A stretch of 64,000 bases of DNA from Oceanococcus atlanticus (GCF_002088235.1 NZ_AQQV01000003.1:372001-436000), one strand, 5' to 3'. Positions 39,172 through 48,174 are shown, numbered from the stretch's first letter. The notes: a model not told the origin generated them from the sequence alone. Numbers and translations: made by a program.

Positions 39172-40269
39172 CTACGTCGCTGTGTGTTGAGCAATGAATT
39201 GCTCTGCCGCAGCGGGTGTGTCGAGTGCCTCCGGCAACGCCACGACCTGACATTCAATGGTGCAGGACATGTCGTCCGCAAGGACCTGAAGAATGCGAGC
39301 CACCACGTCTTCACCAGCTGAAGACGGTAACGTTGGCAACAACAGGGCGAAGCGCGCATTGCCAAGATAGGCGAGGGTATCGAGATTGTGCCGCGTGATG
39401 GTTCGCACCGCGCGTGCAAGCTCGATCAAACGCGCTTCGGCCGCATCCAGTCCCTTGTCAGCCACCACCTCAGCCACTTTCTCCATGTGCAAGATGACCA
39501 CGCAAGATGAGGCTGCGCTGCCGCGTGCTCGCTCGGTTTCGTCACAAAGGCGGTTGTACAAGGCTTCGCGGCTAAAGCAGTCAAAACGGGTATCGATCAA
39601 CTGCAAAGGGTAGTGCCCCTGCAAAGCGGCATCCATCTGGTGCCGCCATAACGCGCCACCAACCAGGCATACCAGCATCGCCGCGCCCATCAGCACGATG
39701 CGACTGCTTGCGGCCGCGGCGGGATCGAGAAACGGGCCACCAAGCGCACCCAGCGGATACAACACCTGGGTCCATTGCAAAATGCTGACCACAAGCCACG
39801 CCGCACAGATCACAAACGCGACGCTGAGCGCAGAGCGGCTGGGCAAAATGAAGAAAGAGGCCAGCACCATGGCGGGAAACAAAACCGCAAAGGGCCCGAA
39901 TACACCACCGAAGAACTCATACAAGCCGGCCAGATGAAGGATCTCCCACAAACACACGGCAGCGGCCAGCATGCGTAATTTATTAAGGGCCTCACGCGGC
40001 GTGCGCCTGTACCAACCACGGAAGATCAAGGCAAGCGTCAGGATGCCGTTGGCGATCAGGGCTTCGACGAAAAGCAGCCAGAACACGCGGCTGCTGGCGG
40101 AACCCGTCGCAACCGCAGTAGACGACTGATCGAGCAAAGCCAGCATCAGCAGTAAGGCGCCCAGACCAACCCAGTTGAGCAGGCTTACGGTGCGCAGTAC
40201 TGCCAGATAGTGCTCGGGCTGAGCGACTTTGCTGGGACTGTTTTGAAGTGTCTGCATAGTGTCGATCAT
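39172..40269 (-). CDS. Membrane protein with degenerate GGDEF domain
   Basis: 365 aa. Six or so membrane helices fill residues 25-215, followed by a cytosolic GGDEF-like domain (about 230-350). The fold signature survives (FDCFSREALYNRLCDETERAR, ARAVRTITRHNLDTLAYLGNARFALLLPTLP) but the catalytic GGDEF loop reads GNARF and the earlier metal-binding region is altered, so cyclase activity is improbable. A c-di-GMP- or GTP-sensing or structural role is inferred. It lies 3 nt after a lone PilA-like pilin gene on the same strand, so the two are probably co-transcribed. An alternative ATG lies four codons in. Confidence 0.8.
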   Translation of the reverse strand: MIDTMQTLQNSPSKVAQPEHYLAVLRTVSLLNWVGLGALLLMLALLDQSSTAVATGSASSRVFWLLFVEALIANGILTLALIFRGWYRRTPREALNKLRMLAAAVCLWEILHLAGLYEFFGGVFGPFAVLFPAMVLASFFILPSRSALSVAFVICAAWLVVSILQWTQVLYPLGALGGPFLDPAAAASSRIVLMGAAMLVCLVGGALWRHQMDAALQGHYPLQLIDTRFDCFSREALYNRLCDETERARGSAASSCVVILHMEKVAEVVADKGLDAAEARLIELARAVRTITRHNLDTLAYLGNARFALLLPTLPSSAGEDVVARILQVLADDMSCTIECQVVALPEALDTPAAAEQFIAQHTAT

Positions 40270-40272
40270 CCC

Positions 40273-40761
40273 TTAGGGGCGGCAGTCCTTGGGCAGATGT
40301 TGTGGCGCGATATTGGGCGAGCTGCAGCGCCAACGCAGCACACTGCTATCGGCCGCAGTACTGGGCGTGAACAGCAGTTGCCCGAATTGAAGCCCAGGAT
40401 CATCAAGGCTGACCTGGATAACGCCGTTTTCGATCACTTCGATGCCACTGACGTAACGCCCGGCATATTGGCCTGGGGCATCCAGCGCAACCGCGGCGTT
40501 GGATGCAGGCAGCTGGCCGGTTTGGGCCCAATGTTCATCCACCGCACGACGCACAGGCCCGACGATACCCAGCGCCTCACTCAGTTTGGCGCGGTTGGCG
40601 TAGTTCATATACGTCGGCAGCGCGATGACAAGAATGATGCCGATCACAAACACGATCGTCAGCAACTCAATCAGCGTAAAGCCGAGCGCTCGCGCGCGGC
40701 GATCCGACGAGAGCTTTGATGTAACGCGGGTATTGGCGTTGCCCGCAAACGATTCGACCAC
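40273..40761 (-). CDS. PilA-like type IV pilin, non-ATG start and long leader
   Basis: Type IVa pilin. Processing site RARALG^FTLIELLTIVFVIGIILVIALPTYMNYANRAKLSEAL with Glu5 intact, and a C-terminal disulfide loop (WRCSSPN...LPKDCRP) as in PilA. The mature part is about 135 aa. No ATG lies upstream in frame. The GTG at 40761, with AGGTG five bases ahead, gives a 27-residue leader (162 aa in total); a TTG at 40794 would make it 38. Both far exceed the usual 6-8. It sits between ppsA and a degenerate GGDEF gene, away from other pilus genes, and could be a major or accessory pilin. Confidence 0.78.
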   Translation of the reverse strand: MVESFAGNANTRVTSKLSSDRRARALGFTLIELLTIVFVIGIILVIALPTYMNYANRAKLSEALGIVGPVRRAVDEHWAQTGQLPASNAAVALDAPGQYAGRYVSGIEVIENGVIQVSLDDPGLQFGQLLFTPSTAADSSVLRWRCSSPNIAPQHLPKDCRP

Positions 40762-40827
40762 GACGGCACCTGTGGAATGATGGGCCAGAATCAATCAGTA
40801 AGCCCATCATCCCCAGGCGACGTAAAG

Positions 40828-43200
40828 TTATTGTGATTTTTGTCCTGCCAGATACAGCCAGGTGCTGAGCACCGTATCCGGGTTGAGCGACACTGACTCG
40901 ATACCCTCGTCGAGCAGCCACTGCGCCAGATCAGGGTGATCCGACGGGCCCTGACCACAGATGCCGACATACTTGCCGGCTTTCTTGCAGGCCTGGATGG
41001 CCATGTGCAGCAGGGCTTTGACCGCCTCATTGCGCTCGTCGAACATGTGCGCGATCAGGCCGGAGTCACGGTCCAGGCCCAGCGCCAGCTGGGTCATGTC
41101 ATTGGAGCCGATGGAGAAACCATCAAAGTGTTCCAGGAACTGATCGGCCAGCAGGGCATTGGACGGCAGCTCGCACATCATCATGATCTTCAGATCGTCC
41201 TTGCCGCGCTCCAGGCCAAACGACTTGAGGATGTCGATAACCTTCTGTGCGCCACTCACGGTGCGCACGAACGGCACCATGATCTGCATGTTGGTCAGGC
41301 CCATTTCCTCGCGTACATAACGCACCGCACGGCATTCCAGCTCAAAACAGGCCTGGAAGCTCGGATCGATATAGCGTGAGGCGCCACGGAAGCCGATCAT
41401 CGGGTTCTCTTCGTGCGGCTCGTACTGGCGTCCACCAATCAGATTGGCGTATTCATTGGACTTGAAGTCGGACAAACGCACGATGACCGGTTCGGGTGCG
41501 AAAGCGGCCGCGATCGAAGCCATGCCCTCAGCCAGGCGTTTGACGTAGAAATCAACCGGATCGGCGTAAGGCGCCGACAGTTTGCCGATGGTCGATTGCA
41601 AATCCGGGCTTTGCTTGTCGAATTCAAGCAAGGCTTGGGGGTGCACACCGATCATGCGATTGATGATGAATTCCAGGCGCGCCAGCCCCACACCGGCATT
41701 GGGGATCGAGGCAAAGTCGAATGCGCGATCCGGATTGCCGACGTTCATCATGATTTTCAGCGGCACCGGCGGCATGTCGCCGAGATCAACCTCGTCCACG
41801 GCAAAATCAAGATTGCCCTCGTAAACGAAACCGGTATCACCTTCGGCACACGACACGGTGACCTCGTCGCCGTCTTTCAGCGTGGTGGTCGCATCGCCAC
41901 AGCCCACAACGGCCGGAATGCCCAGTTCACGCGCGATGATCGCAGCGTGACAGGTGCGCCCGCCGCGGTTGGTGACGATGGCGGCGCAGCGCTTCATCAC
42001 CGGCTCCCAATCCGGGTCGGTCATGTCGGTGACCAGCACATCGCCAGGTTGTACGCGCGCCATTTCCGAAATGTCGCTGACATTGCGAATCACGCCGGCT
42101 CCGATCTTCTGGCCAATGGCGCGCCCCTCACTGAGCACCGCGCTGCGACGCGACAGGCGGTAACGCTGCAGGCTGCCCGAACCGGCGCGGCTCTTCACCG
42201 TTTCCGGGCGGGCCTGAAGAATGTAGAGCTTGCCGTCGATGCCGTCCTTGCCCCATTCGATGTCCATCGGACGACCGTAATGCTGCTCGATGGTTAGGGC
42301 CTGCTGGGCCAGTGCCTCGGCTTCCTCATCGTTGAGGCTGAGCAAAACACGCTGATCCGCCGGCACGTCGACAAATTCGACCGTCTTGCCCAGGCTGCGA
42401 TCCGCGGTGTAAACCATCTGCGTGGCCTTGGCGCCGACATTGCGACGCAGGATGGCCGGGCGATTGGCGCGCAGATTGGGCTTGTAAACGTAGAACTCGT
42501 CAGGATTCACCGCGCCCTGAACCACGCCTTCACCCAGACCAAAGGCCGAAGTGATGAACACCACATCCTGGAAGCCGGATTCGGTGTCGATGGTGAACAT
42601 CACGCCGGATGCGCCCTTGTCCGAACGCACCATGCGCTGGATACCGGCCGACAGCGCAACCTGCTCGTGCGCAAAGCCCTGATGCACGCGGTAGGAGATC
42701 GCGCGGTCGTTGTACAGCGAGGCAAACACTTCCTTGATCGCGGCCAGCACGTTGTCCAGGCCGTTGACGTTGAGGAAGGTTTCCTGCTGGCCGGCAAACG
42801 AGGCTTCCGGCAAATCTTCCGCGGTGGCCGAGGAACGCACCGCAACGGACACGCCTTGCTCGCCGGCGAGCTGCGCATAGGCTTCGCGGATATCCGCATC
42901 CAGCTTGGCCGGGAAGGGCTGGTCCATCACCCACTGACGGATGGTCTTGCCTGTCTGCGCCAGGGCAACCACGTCTTCCGGGTCGAGTTTGGCCAGCTCG
43001 CTCTGAATCCGATCGGCCAGACCGTCATGGTTGAGAAACTCACGGTACGCATCCGCGGTGGTGGCAAAACCATCCGGCACACTCACGCCAGCTGATGCCA
43101 GATTGGAAATCATCTCGCCCAGGGAGGCATTCTTGCCGCCCACGCGCTCGACATCACCCATGCCCAGCTCACGAAACCAGATTACGTACTTGTTATCCAC
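40828..43200 (-). CDS. ppsA: Phosphoenolpyruvate synthase
   Basis: 790 aa enzyme converting pyruvate plus ATP to PEP, AMP and phosphate for gluconeogenesis. The N-terminal ATP-binding domain begins [26 protein letters not shown]. The swivelling phosphohistidine domain has [23 protein letters not shown] with the catalytic His. The C-terminal PEP-binding barrel ends in [20 protein letters not shown] and [15 protein letters not shown] start at 43200 with a GAGG site. It diverges from ppsR, whose product switches PpsA by threonine phosphorylation next to that His. A pilin gene follows 66 nt downstream. Confidence 0.97.
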   Translation of the reverse strand: MDNKYVIWFRELGMGDVERVGGKNASLGEMISNLASAGVSVPDGFATTADAYREFLNHDGLADRIQSELAKLDPEDVVALAQTGKTIRQWVMDQPFPAKLDADIREAYAQLAGEQGVSVAVRSSATAEDLPEASFAGQQETFLNVNGLDNVLAAIKEVFASLYNDRAISYRVHQGFAHEQVALSAGIQRMVRSDKGASGVMFTIDTESGFQDVVFITSAFGLGEGVVQGAVNPDEFYVYKPNLRANRPAILRRNVGAKATQMVYTADRSLGKTVEFVDVPADQRVLLSLNDEEAEALAQQALTIEQHYGRPMDIEWGKDGIDGKLYILQARPETVKSRAGSGSLQRYRLSRRSAVLSEGRAIGQKIGAGVIRNVSDISEMARVQPGDVLVTDMTDPDWEPVMKRCAAIVTNRGGRTCHAAIIARELGIPAVVGCGDATTTLKDGDEVTVSCAEGDTGFVYEGNLDFAVDEVDLGDMPPVPLKIMMNVGNPDRAFDFASIPNAGVGLARLEFIINRMIGVHPQALLEFDKQSPDLQSTIGKLSAPYADPVDFYVKRLAEGMASIAAAFAPEPVIVRLSDFKSNEYANLIGGRQYEPHEENPMIGFRGASRYIDPSFQACFELECRAVRYVREEMGLTNMQIMVPFVRTVSGAQKVIDILKSFGLERGKDDLKIMMMCELPSNALLADQFLEHFDGFSIGSNDMTQLALGLDRDSGLIAHMFDERNEAVKALLHMAIQACKKAGKYVGICGQGPSDHPDLAQWLLDEGIESVSLNPDTVLSTWLYLAGQKSQ

Positions 43201-43274
43201 GAGTTACCTCTAGATGATGGTGTGTGTTGCGGCCTTCGCGACGTCATCTGCCACCACTGCGAGTAACACCCGAC

Positions 43275-44096
43275 ATGCCGAAAAAACGCAAAGTGTTTTT
43301 TCTTTCCGACCGTACCGGCATCACTGCAGAAACGCTGGGCAACAGTTTGTTGTCCCAGTTCGATGACATCGAGTTCCAGCGCACAACGCTTCCGTTTATC
43401 AATTCGCCGGAAAAAGCCCGGGCCACAGTTGAGACCATCAACCTGGCTGCGAGCAACGGCGAGCCCGTCATTATATTCAGTACGACGGTCAACAACGAAA
43501 TCCGCAGCATCCTGCGCCAGTCCCAGGCGAGCTTTTTTGACCCGTTTGACAGCTATGTCCCGGAGTTGGAAAAGGTTTTGCAGGAGAAGTCGCTGCACGT
43601 CGAAGGGCGCGCTCACGGCATGCCGGACGTCGGACGCTACGAATCGCGCATCGACGCGATGAATTTTTCCATGCATCACGACGATGGTCAGACCCGCAAG
43701 GGTCTGGAGCGCGCAGATGTGATCGTGCTCGCGCCATCGCGCTGCGGCAAGACACCGGTGTGCCTGTACATGGCGCTGCAGCATGGTTTGTTCTGCGCCA
43801 ACTACCCACTGACCGAGGACGACATGGAAACCCGTCGTCTGCCGGAACATTTGATGGAGTTCCGGCACAAGCTGTTTGGCCTGATTCTCAGCGCCGAGCG
43901 TTTGCAACAAATCCGCGAGGAGCGCCGCCCGGGCAGCCGTTATGCCTCGTTGCAACAGTGCCTGTTCGAGCTCAACGAAGCCGAGCAGATGTACCGCCGC
44001 TTCGCCATCCCGTTTGTGGATTCCACGGCCATGTCGATCGAGGAAATTGCCACCCTGATCATGCATGAGAAGGGCCTGCGCAGGCAGACATTCTGA
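43275..44096 (+). CDS. ppsR: PEP synthase regulatory protein (kinase/pyrophosphorylase)
   Basis: 273 aa DUF299 protein that inactivates PEP synthase by ADP-dependent threonine phosphorylation and reactivates it by phosphorolysis. Visible features: KVFFLSDRTGITAETLGNSLLSQF at the start, the P-loop-like APSRCGKTPVCLYMALQHG (usually VSRSGKTP), ANYPLTEDDME, and RLQQIREERRPGSRYASLQQC. The ATG at 43275 gives the normal N-terminus MPKKRKVFFLSDRTG; the earlier ATG at 43224 adds 17 atypical residues in the promoter region. Divergence from ppsA across 74 nt supports the assignment. Confidence 0.95.
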   Translation: MPKKRKVFFLSDRTGITAETLGNSLLSQFDDIEFQRTTLPFINSPEKARATVETINLAASNGEPVIIFSTTVNNEIRSILRQSQASFFDPFDSYVPELEKVLQEKSLHVEGRAHGMPDVGRYESRIDAMNFSMHHDDGQTRKGLERADVIVLAPSRCGKTPVCLYMALQHGLFCANYPLTEDDMETRRLPEHLMEFRHKLFGLILSAERLQQIREERRPGSRYASLQQCLFELNEAEQMYRRFAIPFVDSTAMSIEEIATLIMHEKGLRRQTF

Positions 44097-44521
44097 TGAC
44101 AATTCTGGATTTACCCAACTGGGAACATCTTGGCCGCCCGCGCAGTTTTGCCGGCTTGATGAATCTGTGGGAAAGCAATTTCCAGCGCATGCAACGGCTG
44201 CTGCCGGACCTTAATTTGAAGGTCGATCAGGCGCGCTCGATCAGCCAGTCGGATTCCCCGCTGTATCTCGACATCCTGGAACGCAATCCCTACACCTTGA
44301 CCCTGATGCTGACCTACCGGCTGGCGGATCAGACCGAGACCCCACGCCTGCGCGTGCGCATTTATCGCGATGCCGGGGTCGCCCAGGCCATGGATGCCGA
44401 GCCGGCCGAATTCGGCGAGAACCTGGACCGGCAATGGGAGCGCAATCTGTTGCTCAACAAATGGTTGGATTACTGCCTGGAGCATGGCCACGGCTTTGCC
44501 TTGGCCGACCACGTTTCGTAG
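44096..44521 (+). CDS. DUF1249 (YqiB-like) protein
   Basis: 141 aa cytosolic protein. RSFAGLMNLWESNFQRMQRLLPDL, YLDILERNPYTLTLMLTYRL and RVRIYRDAGVAQAMDAE are the conserved DUF1249 blocks; relatives such as E. coli YqiB have about the same length. The function is unknown, although yqiB is often near nudF and cpdA elsewhere, neither of which is here. It overlaps the ppsR stop by one base (TGATG) and is followed by the folded element at 44524-44626. Confidence 0.85.
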   Translation: MTILDLPNWEHLGRPRSFAGLMNLWESNFQRMQRLLPDLNLKVDQARSISQSDSPLYLDILERNPYTLTLMLTYRLADQTETPRLRVRIYRDAGVAQAMDAEPAEFGENLDRQWERNLLLNKWLDYCLEHGHGFALADHVS

Positions 44522-44523
44522 GG

Positions 44524-44626
44524 CGGCTCGGTCAGCGCTTGCGCAGAATGTCAGCGACCTGGATGGTCGATGACAAGCGATACATGGATGTGCTTGAGCG
44601 CGTCTGCGCAAGCGCTGACCGGGCCG
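44524..44626. repeat. Long inverted repeat forming a nested hairpin (MITE-like or structured RNA)
   Basis: The outer arms are 44529-44547 and 44603-44621, a perfect 19-bp match (CGGTCAGCGCTTGCGCAGA and its complement), extended by five more pairs outward to 44524 and 44626 with one G-U. Inside, 44549-44559 pairs with 44565-44575 around a TGGAT loop with one mismatch. The element fills nearly the whole 119-nt gap between the convergent DUF1249 and phosphomannomutase genes. There is no T run, so it is not a classic terminator. Candidates are a REP/MITE-like palindrome, a small structured RNA, or a Rho-independent 3' mRNA stabiliser. Confidence 0.75.
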
Positions 44627-44640
44627 TGAGACGGCCCAGA

Positions 44641-45993
44641 TTAGCGGCCGCCAATCAAATCCAGAAGCTCCCGCGTTTTGGTCTCAACCAGCGCCTTGTC
44701 GGCGCGGCTTTCCACATTCAGGCGAATCACCGGCTCGGTGTTGCTGGCGCGCAAATTGAAGCGCCAGTTGGCAAACTCCACGCTCAGGCCATCGACGCGG
44801 CTGACTGCCTTGGCCTCGCCGCTGTAGCGCTCCGCCACACGCTCGATGGTCGATTTGGCATCGTCCACGGTGCGGTTAATTTCGCCGCTCGACGGGTAGG
44901 CTGCGATGCGCTCCGAAACCAGAGTGGACAAGCCGGCGGCGCGCTGACTGACCAGTGCCGCGACCATCAGCCATGGAATGTTGCCGTTGTCGCAGTACGC
45001 GAAATCACGGAAATAATGATGCGCGCTCATCTCGCCGCCATAGATGGCATTGTTGTCGCGCATGATCTGCTTGATGAAGGCATGACCGGTGCGCGCTTCA
45101 ATGGCCTGGCCGCCAGCGGCCTCGACAATATCGATGGTGTTCCAGGTCATGCGCACGTCGTAGATCACATTGGAACCCGGATGTGTCTCCAGCAAAGCCT
45201 GGGCAAGCAGACCAACGATGTAGTAGCCCTCGATGAACTCACCGTGCTCGTCGAACAGGAAGCAACGGTCGAAATCACCGTCCCAGGCGACACCGAAATC
45301 CGCCTGGTGCGCACGCACCGCATCGGCAGTGGCCTGGCGGTTCTCCGGCAGAAGCGGGTTGGGGATGCCATTGGGGAAACGCCCATCCGGTTCATGCTGG
45401 ATGCGAATAAACTCAAACGGCAGGTGAGGGGCCAACGCATCCACGATCGCCCCGGCCGGACCGTTGCCGGCATTGACCACGATGCGCAGCGGCTTGAGCT
45501 CGAAGTCGGCCACGTAGCCGAGCAGGTGCTGGATATAGGCCTCGCGATGGGCCAGCGGTTTGAGCTGCGGTGCGTGTGCCGGGCAGTTCGTGTCATCGAC
45601 GGCAACCAGCGCTTCGATCTCGCCCAGGCCGCTGTCTGCACCGATGGGGCGTGACTGCTCACGCACCAGCTTCATGCCGTTGTAATCCATGGGATTGTGG
45701 CTGGCCGTGGTCATGATGCCGCCGTCCATGGCGTATTCAAAGGTCGCGAAATAGACCTCCTCGGTGCCACACAGTCCGATGTCGTAAACCTCGACGCCCT
45801 GATCAATCAAACCGAGCGCGACCGCATCACTGAGTTCTTTGCTGGTCAGGCGTACATCCTGTCCCAGCACAACTTTTTCGGGCTTGATGACTTGCGCGTA
45901 GGCGCGGCCGATACGCCAGGCGATATCACGATTGATTTCGTCGCCCAGACGTCCACGGATGTCATAGGCCTTGAAGGCCGGCAGCTTACTCAC
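44641..45993 (-). CDS. Phosphomannomutase/phosphoglucomutase
   Basis: 450 aa alpha-D-phosphohexomutase for GDP-mannose or glucan precursors (ManB/AlgC type). Domain 1 starts LPAFKAYDIRGRLGDEIN and holds the phosphoserine loop TTASHNPMDYNGMKL; metal loop WDGDFDRCFL (DGDxDR); sugar loop GGEMSAHHYF; C-terminal phosphate loop RASNTEPVIRLNVES. The GTG at 45993 is chosen because AAGGA stands ahead of it and it gives the usual N-terminus MSKLPAFKAYDIRG; an ATG at 46023 adds 10 residues with no ribosome site. It follows pspF on the same strand. Confidence 0.92.
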   Translation of the reverse strand: MSKLPAFKAYDIRGRLGDEINRDIAWRIGRAYAQVIKPEKVVLGQDVRLTSKELSDAVALGLIDQGVEVYDIGLCGTEEVYFATFEYAMDGGIMTTASHNPMDYNGMKLVREQSRPIGADSGLGEIEALVAVDDTNCPAHAPQLKPLAHREAYIQHLLGYVADFELKPLRIVVNAGNGPAGAIVDALAPHLPFEFIRIQHEPDGRFPNGIPNPLLPENRQATADAVRAHQADFGVAWDGDFDRCFLFDEHGEFIEGYYIVGLLAQALLETHPGSNVIYDVRMTWNTIDIVEAAGGQAIEARTGHAFIKQIMRDNNAIYGGEMSAHHYFRDFAYCDNGNIPWLMVAALVSQRAAGLSTLVSERIAAYPSSGEINRTVDDAKSTIERVAERYSGEAKAVSRVDGLSVEFANWRFNLRASNTEPVIRLNVESRADKALVETKTRELLDLIGGR

Positions 45994-46023
45994 ACAATGT
46001 CCTTGTCCGACCGTGGTCGGCAT

Positions 46024-47028
46024 TCATGATTTGTTCAAACGGTATTTGCGCACCAGGGTGCGCAACTGATCGTAGCTCAAGCCCAGCGCCTGCGCGGTCT
46101 GCCCCTGATGATGGTGATGATCGGCCAGGGCTTTTTTCAGCACATCCACTTCCTGCTCTTCCATGAAGGCCTTGAGATCGAAAGGGTAACGCGGCAGTGC
46201 AACAGCCTCTTGTGTTTGCGTGCTGGTTTGTGACTGGGTCTGCGGTCGATAGGGCGATGCAAACGGGTCAAAGATCAGGTGGCGCAGTGGTCTGTCGGCG
46301 GCCTCGTGCCGATACACCGAGCGCTCGACCACATTGCGCAGTTCACGCACATTGCCCGGCCAGGCGTAGTCGAGCAGGGCGGCCTGCGCCCCCGGGGCAA
46401 ACCCGGCGAACACGTCGCGCTCCAGTTCGCTGGTCATGTGCTGCGCAAACTGCTCGGCCAGCAGCAGAATGTCATCGCGTCGCGCCCGCAGCGGCGGCAA
46501 GGTCACTACGTCAAAGCTCAGGCGGTCCAGCAAGTCGCCACGAAAGCGGCCCTGTTCCACCGCGCGCGGCAAATCCTCGTTGGTGGCGCCGATCACCCGC
46601 ACCGAGATCTTGCGCGTTTCACTACTGCCCAGCGGTTCGAATTCGCCGTATTCGATCACCCGCAGCACTTTTTCCTGCAAGCGCGACGACATGGTCGCCA
46701 GCTCATCCAGAAACAGACTGCCGCCATCGGCAGCCTCGAAGCGTCCAGGACGGGCGCGCTGAGCGCCGGTGAAGGCGCCGGGCACGTGGCCAAACAGTTC
46801 GGCATCCAGCAGGTCTTCGCTCAGTGCTGCGCAATTGAGCTTGAGGAAGGGCTTGTCCCAGCGCGGTGAAAGATAGTGGATGCGTGCGGCGAACAACTCC
46901 TTGCCTGTGCCGCGCTCACCGATCACCAGGGCGGAGCGCTCAAGCTCGGCCAGGCGCGAGGCCGCTTCGACAGCCTCGAGAAAGGCCTCGGATTCTCCGA
47001 GCAGGACAGGCAAAGGACTTGTTGGCAT
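46024..47028 (-). CDS. pspF: Phage shock protein operon transcriptional activator PspF
   Basis: 334 aa sigma-54 activator without an N-terminal receiver domain, as is typical for PspF. AAA+ domain from about 10: Walker A GERGTGKE (37-44), the sigma-54-contacting GAFTGA (84-89), Walker B GSLFLDELA, sensor I IGATNEDL. A C-terminal Fis-type helix-turn-helix (QTAQALGLSYDQLRTLVRKYRL) follows a linker rich in Gln and Thr. PspF is held inactive by PspA until membrane stress frees PspA. It diverges from the psp operon, whose -24/-12 promoter lies at 47137-47153. The DEL in place of the common DE at Walker B is normal for the group. Confidence 0.94.
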   Translation of the reverse strand: MPTSPLPVLLGESEAFLEAVEAASRLAELERSALVIGERGTGKELFAARIHYLSPRWDKPFLKLNCAALSEDLLDAELFGHVPGAFTGAQRARPGRFEAADGGSLFLDELATMSSRLQEKVLRVIEYGEFEPLGSSETRKISVRVIGATNEDLPRAVEQGRFRGDLLDRLSFDVVTLPPLRARRDDILLLAEQFAQHMTSELERDVFAGFAPGAQAALLDYAWPGNVRELRNVVERSVYRHEAADRPLRHLIFDPFASPYRPQTQSQTSTQTQEAVALPRYPFDLKAFMEEQEVDVLKKALADHHHHQGQTAQALGLSYDQLRTLVRKYRLNKS

Positions 47029-47108
47029 GGGTTGAAATTACCACTTATTGGTTTTATTCACCACAACGTGTTGGCTCACCGCTCGCTAGAAAATATTTTT
47101 TCTCTATA

Positions 47109-47121
47109 TTTCAATCGCTTA
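47109..47121 (+). promoter_or_regulatory. Possible IHF site upstream of the psp promoter
   Basis: TTTCAATCGCTTA matches the IHF core (WATCAANNNNTTR) with one mismatch and is preceded by an A/T tract (47090-47110). It lies between the presumed PspF sites and the -24 box, where IHF bends DNA in the E. coli psp promoter. Supported by position as much as by sequence. Confidence 0.45.
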
Positions 47122-47136
47122 AGCGCCCAGCAAAAG

Positions 47137-47153
47137 TTGGCACGCCGCTTGTT
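47137..47153 (+). promoter_or_regulatory. Sigma-54 (-24/-12) promoter of the psp operon
   Basis: TTGGCACG-CCGC-TTGTT: the GG at 47139-47140 and GT at 47151-47152 have the exact 10-nt spacing of sigma-54 promoters (consensus TGGCACG-N4-TTGCA). Transcription would start near 47163, about 28 nt before the first start codon. Divergence from pspF makes PspF the expected activator; its enhancer sites should lie in 47030-47110. Confidence 0.88.
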
Positions 47154-47190
47154 ATCTCTATGCCAAGAACATCACCAGCAGGAGATCAAC

Positions 47191-47457
47191 ATGGGCAAGC
47201 TCACCACACTTCGCATCATCGGCCTGGCCAGCATTCTGGGCCTTGCGCCGCTGACCGCGGCCGCACAGTCGGTCGATGACGACACCATCATGCGCATCAA
47301 GCATGAACTGACATCCAGCATCCCGGTGGGTGGGGTGATCGCACTCGAGCAGCTGCGTGATGCGCGAAATCTCGCATCCGAAACCCCGCTGACCGCCGCC
47401 ACGCGGCCGCAGCCTACCCAGCAGCCGCATCCGGCCGCTACTATCGAACACCTGTAA
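47191..47457 (+). CDS. Small exported protein, first gene of the psp operon
   Basis: 88 aa, read from the ATG at 47191 with an AGGAG site 6 nt upstream; the frame is open further upstream but crosses the sigma-54 promoter. Signal peptide GKLTTLRIIGLASILGLAPLTAAA, cut before QSVDDD. The mature part of about 63 residues is polar, has no Cys or membrane segment, includes MRIKHELTSSIPVGGVIALEQLRDARN, and ends in a Pro/Gln-rich tail. I do not recognise a family. It is the promoter-proximal gene of the PspF-controlled operon, 11 nt before pspA, so it should be induced by envelope stress. Confidence 0.75.
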   Translation: MGKLTTLRIIGLASILGLAPLTAAAQSVDDDTIMRIKHELTSSIPVGGVIALEQLRDARNLASETPLTAATRPQPTQQPHPAATIEHL

Positions 47458-47468
47458 CGGAGAGCCTC

Positions 47469-48140
47469 ATGGGCGTTTATTCACGACTTTCGGACATCGT
47501 CAACTCGAATGTCCACGCATTACTCGACAAGGCCGAAGATCCGGCCAAGATGGTTCGCCTGATCATCCAGGAGATGGAAGACACCCTGGTTGAGGTGCGC
47601 TCGGCCTCGGTCAAGACCCTGGCTCGGCAGAAGGAAATCAACCGCGAACTCAAGCAATTCAATGAGGGCATCGCGGAATGGGAAGCCAAGGCCGAACTGG
47701 CCATGAGCAAAGACCGCGAAGATCTGGCCCGCGGCGCGCTGATGTACAAGAACCAGCTGGTCGAAAAGCGTGACCTGCTGGCCGAAGAGCAGCAGATCGC
47801 CAAGGAACAGGTGGAAAAGCTGGATTCCGATATTCGCCAGCTCAATGCCAAGCTCAAGGACGCCAAGGCGCGCCAGCGCAGCCTGCTGATGCGCAAGGAC
47901 AATGCCGGCACCCGCCTCAAGGCCAAGCAACAGATGGACGATGCACGCCTGGATGATGCGCGCACCAAGTTCGAAGCTTTTGAGCGTCGCATTGAAGGCC
48001 TGGAGGCACAGGTCGAGGCCGAGGAACTGGGCCAGGGTGACGATCTGGAGAAAGCATTCTCAGAGCTGGAAGCAAACGACGAAGTGGAGGCCGAACTGGC
48101 CCGTCTGCGCAAAAAGCTTAAGCCTGAAGCCGATTCCTGA
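47469..48140 (+). CDS. pspA: Phage shock protein A
   Basis: 223 aa PspA/Vipp1/IM30 protein, an ESCRT-III-like membrane-remodelling factor and negative regulator of PspF. The N-terminal amphipathic helix (MGVYSRLSDIVNSNVHALLDKAEDPAKMVRLIIQEMEDTLVEVRS) binds stressed membranes. The remainder is a long coiled coil (residues 30-215, rich in Glu, Lys, Leu and Ala) with the conserved MAR-like and ARTKFEAFERRIEGLEAQ segments. Length is normal. It stands second in the operon between the small exported protein and pspB. Confidence 0.96.
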   Translation: MGVYSRLSDIVNSNVHALLDKAEDPAKMVRLIIQEMEDTLVEVRSASVKTLARQKEINRELKQFNEGIAEWEAKAELAMSKDREDLARGALMYKNQLVEKRDLLAEEQQIAKEQVEKLDSDIRQLNAKLKDAKARQRSLLMRKDNAGTRLKAKQQMDDARLDDARTKFEAFERRIEGLEAQVEAEELGQGDDLEKAFSELEANDEVEAELARLRKKLKPEADS

Positions 48141-48174
48141 GATCATCTTGCCAATCATCCCAAAGAGAACATAA

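Noticed and set aside
46876-47190. Upstream extension of the small psp-operon protein
   Set aside because: It would run through pspF on the other strand and through the sigma-54 promoter; the ATG at 47191 has a ribosome site and signal peptide.
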